Origin: Rotaria sp. Silwood1
Lineage: Eukaryota > Rotifera > Eurotatoria > Philodinida > Philodinidae
Length of the DNA: 64,000 bases
Assembly (NCBI GenBank): GCA_905250075.1
Contig: CAJNOP010000010.1
Location: 2,773,773-2,837,772 of the forward strand
Direction: 5' to 3'
The notes beneath the pieces are model-generated. The model saw only the letters and a program-made list of their open reading frames with translations. It searched no databases and had not been told where the DNA came from. Made by a program: the position numbers and the translations under genes. Numbering within the stretch: position 1 is the stretch's first letter; each line of letters starts with the position of its first letter. This document shows, one piece after another, positions 32,432 through 44,167 of this stretch.

Positions 32432-34692
32432 ATGGAAGTTCATACAAAATTAAATATTCTTAATTGTTATCGTGAAAAAATATGTACTTATAAGACACCG
32501 AAACTTACTGGAATAACAAAAAGAAAACATGTTGAAGATTTTATCTTAAACAAGTGTAGAAATTTCAAGCATCCATTTGATATTCAAATATATGATAAAG
32601 ATGATGATTTTGTCACTTTGGATGATGATTATTTGAAAGACTATGATCCTTTTAAAGCTAAAACAATCGACACAACTACTGTTCAACCAATCAACTCACC
32701 AACACCTACAGTGGTAGTGCAAATTATCTTGTTAAGTAAGTTAGTTGATAACGAATCGTCTTTGCTGTGTATAGTTATGAATTCTTCTTCTATAGACTAT
32801 GCTTACAAGTCTATTATTGATCAAGAACTCATGAAGCCTGAAGAGAGTTTGTTTATATCCAAACAATTATGTATTTTAACCAATAATTTCATTTTGTAGT
32901 TTTGGAACCAGTCATCCAGAAAAATGAACATGTTCAAGAAATTGATCAATTTGTGTCGGTTTCAAAGCTGAAAAAATATCTTACTGTACAGTTATCTAAC
33001 GAACCAAAAATGGGCTTTATTCCTGGTTACAATGTTAATAGTGAACAAAGAGACCAGTACGTTTGTGATCGAATAAATGTGAGTACAGGAGAAATCGTTG
33101 GTTCACTTAGTATGATTCAAGCTCCAAAAAACTCAACGAAGACATATAAAAGTGTATTGCCTCGGTTTCAAGTAAGCATATAAAAAAATACGATATTTAG
33201 GATTTAGGGATCTATCGGTGATGATGGTACATTGGTCTAAACATATACGTGTAGATTAATGATGAACGCATGATAAAACTGATGATCTACTATTGATTTC
33301 TATTTTTTTGGTCGAGAAGTTGTTTCAAGAAAATAGTTGAATGGTAATTGTTCGGGCAAGACTTAGTTTTACAGTTAGGTCATATTTTATAAAATTCAGC
33401 TATTTTTTTCAAATAGGTTTCTCTCAATCAAAAGATTTGAAGTGAATCAAAGAACACCGTTATTTTACACGTGCATGTCTAGACCAGTGAACTGATGACC
33501 ACCCTCACTGCTGCATCTCTAGTATGAGTGCTACCATTACGGTTTGTTTTTTTTACTACTGACAGATTTCGCATGATGATATTAAAAACAGAATTGCTCA
33601 CGTCTGGACTTTACTTGTTTTCATTATACTGGACGTGTATCAATCGGGTAAGCGGTCACTTTTCTATCATTCACAACGAGCTTTTGTGGAAAAAGATAAT
33701 GTAAAACAATTGTTCAATCCATATAAAATACCTATTACAAGTGACGATTGGATGAGTAACCAGGGGATGGAGTAAATTAAAGTTACTCTTTCAAATTTGA
33801 ATTTTTTTTTTCTTATCATTTATAGACTCAAATTAATAGCGGTTGTAATTGAAGGAGCAAAAAAACATCCTGATGTTTCCCTAAATATTTTATGTCAGCT
33901 TGAAAATACCTATGAAAGCGAATTACCAGACTCATCATATGATTATAATAAATCTCGTCTAGCCCTTGTTCTACAAAAAGATGATGTTATTCAATGGGAA
34001 ACTATTGTTCTATCCAACGAAATGGTTTTTAAAAGTAAGAAAAAGTGAGTATATTACAGATAGAAAATATTTTTTCGAACACTTAGAAAGAATAATCATA
34101 TCCAACGCAGCCAATCTTTTGAATGCTCCGAAAAATGCAACATCAAAATCATCGAAACGAAATCACTCAAAGAAGCTTCGTACATTATCTCCTCTCTTTA
34201 TCTCTTGATTATAACAAAAAGTATGTTTTAGGAAATATTGCAAATCAACGATCGAAACGTATCAAAAAAACTAGCGAAGAAGATCATTCATTAATGACAA
34301 ATCTCTCTACAGACATTAATGATTCTTTTACGTATCTCAATCAGGGTCTTCCAGTGTATTATAACGAGAGGCAAGTTACAGGTATTACATCTCAAACAAC
34401 ATTAAATACCTCACCATCCGACACAGAACTTCTCTCAGTATGTTGTAGAAAATATCTTTAGTGTTGCTATTTCTTTCAATTTATATAATCAGAAACTATT
34501 TGATTGTTTTGTTATTTTCAATAGAATTTATTTCAAACCAACTACTTATCCGTAGATTCTATTCATATAAATAATAATTATCCTGATATATTTGATTATT
34601 CTGATCATATAAATACGAACAACATCATGCTAAATGCTGATCCTTCATTCTGTGATACTACTGATGACGATGCTGATTTACACAATTTGTAA
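32432..34692 (+). CDS. Unrecognised family protein, possibly Rel-homology-like (copy C)
   Basis: Six exons (32432-32735, 32900-33171, 33566-33771, 33826-34034, 34232-34437, 34525-34692) give about 454 residues. The N-terminus has the same pattern as copy B: FDIQIYDKDD then FVTLDDDYLKD. Next come YKSVLPRFQ at the end of exon 2, ISHDDIKNRI with KRSLFYHSQRAF, LKLIAVVIEGAKKHPDVSLN, and SRLALVLQKDDVIQWETIVL, aligned with copy B. After this core a basic cluster (NQRSKRIKK), a plausible nuclear signal, is followed by an acidic polar tail ending TTDDDADLHNL, the layout of a transcription factor with DNA-binding, NLS and activation regions. Intron positions and phases after the core blocks match copy B. 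An alternative exon starting at 33255 (INDERM) runs to a stop. The family name remains open. Confidence 0.6.
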
Positions 34693-35734
34693 AACATAAA
34701 CATATGAAAATGATCAAAACATTTCCAAAAGACAATTTTATTGACTTTTTTATAATATATATTGATAGCATAGGAAGTTGAGCTCAACAAACAAAAGTCT
34801 ACAATACAAATACGAACAGAAAAATAGGTCGTATATGGATATGTGTTTGCTTTCTGTTCTAAAAACCTTGTTCTTATTGTAATCTTTTGTTTATTTGTGT
34901 TATTTGATTGCCGCTGAACAAATAATAAAGGTATTGATCTATAGCAATATCAAATCTGGAAAAGACCAGAGAATCATGGATAGATGAATAATAAATCAGA
35001 AATATTGAGATAAAAAATCAATCCGTAAACTTGCTTATGAACGATTAATCTTGCAAAGTAATATTAATTTGAGCTCTGTAATTCATATAGGAATTACAAA
35101 AAAAAAAAAAATAGCGGTAGCTTTTATGATTCAAACCAAACAGGAGTGTCCTGAGCGGCAAAAGTAATCCCCAAACTTGAATAGTTTCTGATTTTTCTTC
35201 AGTGGAGTTCCAACATTTTATCATTCTTTTTGCTCACCTACTCCTAAAATGACGCTCAATCCTCATCAAACTAAAGCACGTTCAGCTTTAGCAAAAATCG
35301 CCCAATAGGCTGCTCAAGTGAACGACTCTTATCTTCCAATCCTGGCGATCTTGACACACACTTGAAACCAAAACAAAATTAAAGAAAATTAAAGACTTCT
35401 GTCGAATTCACAAAAGTTTCGTTCGTGTTTACCTTGTTTATTAAAATTATTTACATTGAACTAAATTATGGGTTTATATTTTAAAACTCATTATGTCATA
35501 TTTATTCTTAATTATTCAAAAGACCACTTCATTTTTTTTTTAGTGGAAAAAAAATACACACATGCACAGAAAACATTTTCGCTAGAAATTAAGTGAACGA
35601 AAGACGTTAATTATGGACTAATATAAATATATATGTTTTCGAATATTTAAGTTATGTATATAGAAATAAATATTTATATATTGAAACAAAAGCAATATTT
35701 TTACTATCGAAGAAAATATAGAAAAATGTTCATT
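34693..35734. other. Intergenic, nothing recognised
   Basis: AT-rich spacer between two convergently arranged genes. A short broken frame near 35250-35370 (MTLNPHQTKARSALAKIAQ then a stop) may be an old fragment of unknown origin. Confidence 0.4.
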
Positions 35735-38700
35735 TTAATGATTCGATGAACCACTTTTAAGATCTTGTTTTACTTTCCATAACATAAGTTCCATACATGA
35801 TATAGCATCTTCCATTGAATCATGTCCGTCGGCTAAATAAAACAAAACATACATAATAATTATATAAATATATATATTTTTTTTTTGCGTGTGTAAATAA
35901 TTATCTTCATACCATTTTCTTGAATAATTTTCGTTAAAAATTCTGCCATTAATGTTTTCAATGCACGTTTAAATGGTTTTCCTTTTGCATGTGGAAAAAC
36001 TAGAGATGAATCAACAACAGTTTCATGTACAATCTAATATAAATTAAATAATTTAAAGAAATGAATTTTTTTATTTTTTTATTGTTACTTTCAATGCTTT
36101 TAAATCACTTTCCAATGAATGACCAATAAGAATTGATTTATCATTAAATAATTTTAATAAATGTCTTTGTACATCTTCTATTGTTACATTACAAGCTTTT
36201 AATTGATTTTCAGTTATTCCTGACCAACGAGTATTATAATCAAGTACCTTATGATGAGGTTTAACTAAAGTTTCATATATTGGTCGTAATTTATGATCAA
36301 CAACACTAACACGAACAAGTTCAAGACCATTGATTGTATAACACTAGAAAATATTAAAAGATGATCGAAAAAGTCATAAGATAAAATGATCATTCATTTT
36401 TCAGTCTCTTAAAAGATTCTGCAGAAATTTGAAAACATTTGATGAAAATCCAAATATTGTATACTATATCAGACTTACGAAAGGCGATCAGTCATTCTTG
36501 AATGATTCTTCTGAAACTTTTGATTCTTATACCATTTTAAAGAGAACAATCTCACTTTTAATTCTACGTAAAAAAAACAACTACAATTTTCTCCATTCAA
36601 ACTTCATGTTTATGTCTCTAAAACTAACACGTGCTCTTTAACCTTATTATATTAACACAAAATACAGCAAGTGAAAAATCTCTTGTAGACTATTCATGCT
36701 CTATGTTTTTTTAACTTCTTATGGAAAAATTTTGCGATGAAAACCATGGTGAGAAAATGGTAAAACTATATATCCACTGTATCTACAGCAGGTTACGATG
36801 AACTATAATGTATTTTGATATGCTCATAAATACTAATATTGATGATCAGTTTACACTTTTTATGTTGCTCATATGATGACTATGGCAAATCTATGAACCA
36901 TCCTTGACGTCTTTTGAATATAAATTTTTATTTACTCAAAAATCAGAAACTATACTATTTTAGAACAATCACGAGCTTATTACAATTTTAACGAAAGCCT
37001 TGAAATATTGCAGGGTAGTTTAAATCTAATCTTTAATTATTCAGGAATTCTAGAAAAGGAAAGGAACTCCAAAACTTTGACTTAAAATTTACAATTGAAC
37101 AATATATGTGAATTTCACAAAATTGTAATTCTAATACAATAATGTCAAATTACTTATCGATCATGCATAGCTTTTAAAATTTTAAATATATATATTTTTA
37201 ATAACTATAGTATAAACTAATGTATGTTATAAATTATACATCTATCAAATCTTTACAATCAATTAGTAAATATCAAAAGATTAACTATTAAAATACAACA
37301 AATTATCTTCTCAACTAATGTAGAATTTATTTTCAAAGTTAATATTTATTTACAAATATCCATATTGATATTCTTACCATTTCACAATCAAGCGCATAAA
37401 TGCCATAACATTCATTAGCACCTAATTGTTTTCGAAGAGGTTGAGTTTTAACATAACCTGATAATAATTGCGTATCATCACCTTCATGTACATGATATTT
37501 TGCAACAGCACAACCAACTGCATTTATTTTGGCAGAACAGCATGAATAAATTTTTTCAATTTGTCCAGCAACTAATGATTAAAAATAAAATTAATCTTTT
37601 GCATTATAAAAGAAACAATTTTTATTTTACTTCGTTGTGTTCGCATGCGTCCCCAATGATAAATGCAATCTTCTTGTTTTACATATTCTTCGTTTTTATC
37701 AATTCTATAAGTTTTACTACATCGACAACACAAACGAATATTTGCTACAATAAAATAAAAATTTATTTTATTCTCTTTTTTTTTTTGTTGATATGAAATC
37801 GAAATATATATTTACGATCAGACGAATAATTTTTATTTGTTGAATTATAAATCGGATTTTTATTTTTAATTAAAACTTTATCAGGAAAATCAAGTGAAAA
37901 TGCTGGATAACCATTCTCTATTAGATCTCTTTCCGATGTTTTATAGACGAGTAATAGTGTATAAAGTTCATTGTCTAAATAAAATTTATGAATTATTTAT
38001 AAAAAGAAAAAAAAGGAAAAGAATTTCTTTTTCCTTTTTATACACCTGTTAATGTTTTAATATCAATTTCTTTGTGTTTTTTAATTCCAAAACTAAGATT
38101 ATCTGTTTTACCACTAGTAAGCATAGCTGAATGTGAAACAACAAGTCGTTGTACATTTGGTTTTTTGGATGAGATTTGCTCATTTTTAGTTTTAGTATTT
38201 GTTTCTCCGGATCTTAATTGTCTTAAATGTTTCGCAGCTAAATTTAAATATGAATTTTTATTTGTTGATTTATCAAAAATTTCTTTTTCAATTGTTTGTG
38301 CACGTGAATAAACTGGTGTTGTTGGAGTTGTTAAATCATTCGTAGTAGTTGGTCGATTTTTAAGTTCATTTAAGAAAAATGTTAAATATTCTTGTCGAGT
38401 TTTAAATGGAATTTTATTTAAACTTGAATTTGGATCGACTAACGGTTGTAATAAAGGTGTAAATGAAGAATTATTTGCAGTTGGATGAACTTTTGGTTGA
38501 TGAGCAATACGACGACCATCAGTAGAAGTTTCTGCTCGAGTATGATTAGTTGAAACTGATGAATTGGAATCATTTTGAATATTTGTTAATGATGAATAAC
38601 GTGAAGTAAATTGTTGAATAGAAGTTGGTGGTATAGCTAAAGTTACTTTTTTGGACGAGATTGATGTTTCTGTTTGTTTGGAAGATGAAAAAGCATGATC

Positions 38701-41059
38701 GAATAGAGCTAATTCATCGTCTTCATCATTAATCTGACTTTTATTGATTCCATCTAAATAGAATAAGTATAGTTTTCTGGAATGTTTTAAAATGATTTTT
38801 TTTGTTGTATGATAAGGTAGAGCTCGTTGGATTCAAACTCTCTGTCAATGAAATTTTGTAATCGAAATTGGATAGCCACCCTGAAGATACGAGATATTCT
38901 TTCCCAAATTTTTTGTATTTGGTGACTAATATGCCATACACATTTCTCAGACAACTAAAACCCGTTGAGTTCGGAACCAACCCGACAGGCTCCATCGATG
39001 AGGGTTAATTTGTCATTTTTAAAACTTCATATTTTGAATACGATAAGATTTCTATGAGAATAAGAAAATTCTGACAGAGTTTATCATTAAATACTATTTA
39101 AAATACTTTCTATGTTCAATATTCGATATTCTCTCATGTGTAAAAGAATTTGTACAAATTTCGAAGTCAATACTTCCAAGTTGATTTTTCACGTGTTCTG
39201 AGGGAGACTAGAGTTCTTCACTGAAAAATTTCAATATCTCGAGAATAAAGACTTGGACAACCAGACCATTCTAGACTTTTCTATAACTCACTAGTACTTA
39301 TCATATGAACATCATCCTAATTGAAAAGTGATTAGATATATAGAGAGATTCCCTCATTTGTCAATTTTTATCTTTCGATGAAAATATATTCTACTATTGT
39401 ATTGTAATTAAGTCAAATTAAGCAACGGAGATATCTACTCTTATAGTTCAAAACTATTCAATATTTCTACCGCAATAATTAACACTAAAAATATGACATC
39501 AGGCAGGCAGGTGTGCTATCTATTTATTATCTACTAAAATTAAAATTTCAAAGCTAGGCGTAACAAAGATATGATAGCAATATATTCTGTTTGCGAATTA
39601 CTTGAACACTTTTTTTTTTCATTAGAAAAATATAATAATAATCCTACTCGTAACAGAAATTTTCTTCTTCATATCATGTCCAACAGTAGTTGATATAGTT
39701 GGTTTTGTTGTTGAAATTATTTTCGCTTTCTTTTGAGGTATTTCATTTGTACTATTTGATGAACGTTTAAGTGATGTTGAAGTTATTCTTTTATTTTCAA
39801 TTGTATCAGTATCAAGTGGTATTGTTGATGTAACAGGAACTTTATCTAAATCAATATCCATTATACGTACTTTTGTTGGTGTTGTCTTTTTTGGAATTCG
39901 TTTAAGCATTGGATTAGTAGGTGGAATAATTTTGTTAGTAGTTCCTATAATATTTGGTTTTACTGTTGCTGTTGGTTTGTTGAGTATTTTCTTAGGTGGT
40001 TGAATCGTTTCTGATGATGTGACTTTTTTGATTAATAAAGGTTTTCGTTCATCTAAATCATTATGATCAGATGATGATGATAATTTTCGACGCATTGGTG
40101 GTGTTATCCATGAATGATTATCATCAACAATAGATGATTGAGCTTGTTTTGGAATAGTTTGTGACAAAACTGCTTGAGTGGGTTTCGGAGCACTAAGTAT
40201 AAAATATTAATTAGATGGTATTAGATAAAAAATGATTACTTACGTCGAAACTTTTGGATTTATTACTTCGGTCAGTTTGGGTTGATCAAGAGATGATGGA
40301 GGTGATGAACTTGATGGTGGAGAAAATGTTGCTTGAACATATTCATCATTATCAAAATCTAGTACTTCTAGATAGTAATATTAATTAGTTTACCATCAAA
40401 TAAGTGAATAGATCAAAAACAAAAACAATTACCAGTTTTTATATTTGTCTTAACTGGTTGTTGTTGTATTCGTCTTCGTCGTTCAAGTTCAGCAATTGGT
40501 GTTGGTCGATATTCAGGAATTGTTTCAGCAGCATTTGTTGTTTGTGATGATTGAGTTTGATGTTGATTTAATTGTGTAGCTATGGTACTTATTGCTTGTG
40601 TTAATTTTTCTGTTGCTTCATTATTATTAGTATTATTATTATTATTAATTGTGGATTGTGGTGTTGAATTTAATGCATTAGCAAAAACTGTTGTTAAACT
40701 TTGTAACAATGTATTTTGTAAAATAGATGTTAAATTAATAGAAGGTGCTGGATTTGCTATTGTCGTTGGTACTCCTGTTGTATTCGCAGTTGCTGCTGTA
40801 GATAATTGATTAATAAGTTTATTAAGTGTTTCATTTGCGTCTATAATTGATTTTTAAAATGTATTTAGTATATTCTTTATTTGCAAAACAAACCTGGTGG
40901 TATATTAATTAACGATGATGATGGTGATGATGTGTTTGTATTAACATTTGATTGTGATGATATTTGTATGTGTTTAAAATGACAATGAGGACGTGGGCAA
41001 GCAACACGAGAGAAAAATGGACATGGAATATCACGAAAATAGTTAGCTGAAGAAAACAT
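35735..41059 (-). CDS. REXO1: RNA exonuclease 1 homolog (REXO1-type DEDDh exonuclease)
   Basis: Eleven exons read on the minus strand: 40894-41059, 40433-40840, 40244-40367, 39648-40192, 38046-38753, 37816-37974, 37631-37744, 37378-37571, 36089-36343, 35913-36033 and 35735-35832, all phase-compatible, about 963 residues. The N-terminus FRDIPCPFFSRVACPRPHCHFKH (split here as FRDIPCPF and CPRPHCHFKH) is the REXO1 zinc-finger start. A long S/T/N-rich disordered region follows. Then come LYTLLLVYKTSERDLIENGY, a cysteine-rich module with LCCRCSKTY and CIYHWGRMR and SCCSA, and the exonuclease domain. The catalytic set is complete: D and E in ALDCEM (about 803-806), D in GHSLESD (about 886), and H and D in DGHDSMEDA. 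The protein ends shortly after, as in the family. It should trim RNA 3' ends in the nucleus. Two long introns (36344-37377 and 38754-39647) are unusual for this window. Confidence 0.93.
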
Positions 41060-44000
41060 GATCTTCTAACTAAAGTTATCCACAATAATTGGAAAAGAAA
41101 AATACCAGCTGTTGTTATGCCTGTTGACAAATGGAGTCATTCGTTTGTTTTGTCTACCAGTCGAATTTTTTTATCAATCCTCTATTGCTTTTTTTTAGTC
41201 TATAAGTACAATTTGGATGAATCATTGCAAAGTGAACTGCTTATGCAATCATACAATAAAAGTCAATTTTTAAAAATGCATATTTATAGTATATAAAGCA
41301 TGTTAATAATAAAGATTAACTATAATCTTCATGTCTTCGGTTTGTATGAAACGATCGAATTAATATAACGACATCTTTTATTCGTCACAGCAACTTTCTC
41401 GCACTTATTCTCAAATATCATTATAAAATCAGAGATGAAAGAAAAAACTATAACATTTCATGTCAAAAGAACCAGACGTAATTTCTTGTAAGATTAGATG
41501 AAATCATTAAAAAAAATCTTAGCCATAGAAATCCTACACTAAATTATACTATAGGAGTTTTTGGAAGACCTTACCGTCACATAAGATATCCTACAGTCTT
41601 ATTATGATTATTCAGGAAACTGTTGATACGAATTAGCATAAAATATCTGAGATTATGATTTTCGTCTGATTGTTTGATCTGAAATGCTTCAATTTTATAT
41701 CAAGTTAATTCCCTAGCTCCTCAAATTTCCTCTTGCCATAGTATAGTTAGTCACATGATGTACTATTTTCTGATTTTTTTTATTAAATAGAAGAAATGAA
41801 ATAAAAGTCTGTTCACAACAAGAAAACGCCTCGTCAAATAAGCTTTTTCAATTACTTATGCCAGTAGATTCTTCTATAAAGAGGGATTATCTCGTTTGTT
41901 TTGTCATATCTTATAGATTTTGTTAAATTATAGATGTGCCATTTCAGTTTACTGTCTACCGATCTCTCCGATTCAGTATAATTAGTGTATATTGTTCACA
42001 CTAAGATAAAGTGACCTCAGTATTTTCTGAAGCACACTTCTAGAAAAAGGACACATTTTGATTGAGTCGATGTCTCAATATTGCAGCGAACACAGATGTC
42101 AATACTTCAATGAATACCAATCCCAGTGTAATCAATGGCTCACTACCTATATTTACATTAATACTGCACTTGCACAAGTTGCGTGCTCTTTATTGAAAGA
42201 TTGTCTTTCATCATCACCTCTATGTTGAATTAAATCTTTCGTATAAGAGAAATACGTGGTTTTATTTATTTTTACCTACGTTCTATTGATTCTATAAAAA
42301 AAAGCAATGATTATACCTCAAATAATAGAGAAGAGATAGCGAGCAATCAGTCTCACACGTGATAGAGCATTAGAGAAGTACGTATTGAATTGTTGACATT
42401 TTGCTCTATTCCTTTCAATATAATGTTGGTTTGAAACACTTACAAAACGAATCGCATCATTGACATCGACAGTAGGAGCAATAGAAACAAAAAAAACCTA
42501 TGAAATGAGAGAACAACATCGGCAAAATGTAATATGTTTTCGTGTCTATAGATTAACTTGATTGTTGGACTTTTGGTCTAGATGTTTTTTTTTCTTGTAT
42601 TAGACTGCATGAATTACGGTTATTAAACATTGAACTTGAATACGGGTTTTATTTTTATTATCAAATGTGAGACAGAAAAATGAATCATAACTTCAGCTTT
42701 TGATTATTGGATAATAAAGACAGAATTTTATGACCTTCATTTATTTGATACAAATAAAACATTCTTCTTGTTGACACTTGCTGTAATTTAAACTATTCAT
42801 GTGAATGTTTCTTTTCTATCAAATGTGTTTATGTTATGTTATAAAACCACAAATTTCTCTAATATTTACATTCAGTTATTTTCAATTTGTTCAAATAACT
42901 TCTTATTTCTATTTAACTGACTTGAAGAAAAAAAAAATTAATGTGAGTATTGGTCCAAGAGAAAAGTAAAAACGATACAAAACATAACTCAAATATTTTA
43001 CTACTATTCTTGTTCTATCATATCCAGATACATATATGAAAATGAATTGCCTATCAAGCTTTCTTATTAAATATTTGTTTAAGATGTCTTCTTGCACTTT
43101 CGTTCGTTGTCTATATATATAACTTGACACCAGCCAACTAATTTTTGTTACTGATAATCTTAAACATACTTGAAGATAAAAACTCACATCAAAAAGTTTT
43201 CTTTGTAATCTATAAAGAAATATCGAAATTAATATTTCACTTTAGTTCAAATCTCATTATCTTTCGCTCAATTACTACCTATCCAACAAATAATAATGAT
43301 GAACATCAAAAGTTATATTTCTAGTAAAATGGTTCATGTGTATTTACTGATGATTTCTTTTGCTACCACGCGTGTCAAGATTGATAAGAAAACCTTACTA
43401 TCTTCTAATATACCAACATACTCGTACACACATTCGTATTATCTTATTCAATCATCTATCTCTATGGCACCTCACTCTAAACATATAAGCATGATTCAAT
43501 CAAAAAAATGCTTGTAATGTAAAAATAATGGGAAAAAAAACTATGCCATTTTCTACTTTCATTACAGAGTAGAGATAAAAAAAAAGAAAAAGAAAAGGTG
43601 CAATAGTTTATATAATAGGTGTTGTTGTTTTCGGTTATTATTATAACACCTATACACGCACACAGACATACATACAACATTAAATCTTTACACAATAACA
43701 TTTAAAGCGAAATAGATGAGTAGAAATCTTTTTGTTTTTTTTTTCTTTATATTATATTTGATCATTTAACACTAATATAAACATTTCTTCTTTCCTAAGT
43801 TTCAATATAAGGATAAGTATTTGCTATAAAGTTTAACTTGTTAATAATAATTATATATATATATATATGTCTACAATAGTAGTTCGAAAAGATTATATAA
43901 TCAAAGAAGCGTATTTCTTTTTGGCTTTCTTCTAACTTTTTTTCTTCTCTTAATGAACATATCAACCAAGTACATATACATCCAATATTGTATCTCACTT

Positions 44001-44167
44001 GCTCGTCGTCTTTCATCGACTCAAATCAATTGTACTACTTTCTTTTCTTTCCGCATATACATATTTATGTAAATGATTAAAAAACTATATTTTTCTATAG
44101 ATAAGTATTAGATTTTTTTTTAAATTTCAGATGATTTTTTTATTTAATTGAAGCAACATTAATTGAA
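41060..44167. other. Intergenic between divergent REXO1 and myosin genes
   Basis: A 3.1 kb AT-rich stretch separates two divergent starts. A likely 5' UTR acceptor for myosin (AAATTTCAG) lies about 40 bases before its ATG. A 92-codon minus-strand frame at 42909-43187 and a (AT)n run near 43850-43870 are the only notable items. No repeat family is recognised. Confidence 0.4.

Noticed and set aside
33255-33300. Alternative third exon of copy C starting INDERM
   Set aside because: It has an acceptor and resembles the read-through of copy B (INDED), but it stops after 13 codons and lacks the conserved core; the exon at 33566 fits better.
38741-38995. 84-codon minus-strand open frame in a REXO1 intron
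   Set aside because: It begins outside and runs through the acceptor of the next REXO1 exon. It has no family resemblance, and the phase of the flanking exons is satisfied without it.
42909-43187. 92-codon minus-strand frame between REXO1 and myosin
   Set aside because: No start context, splice partner or recognisable domain; expected by chance in AT-rich DNA.
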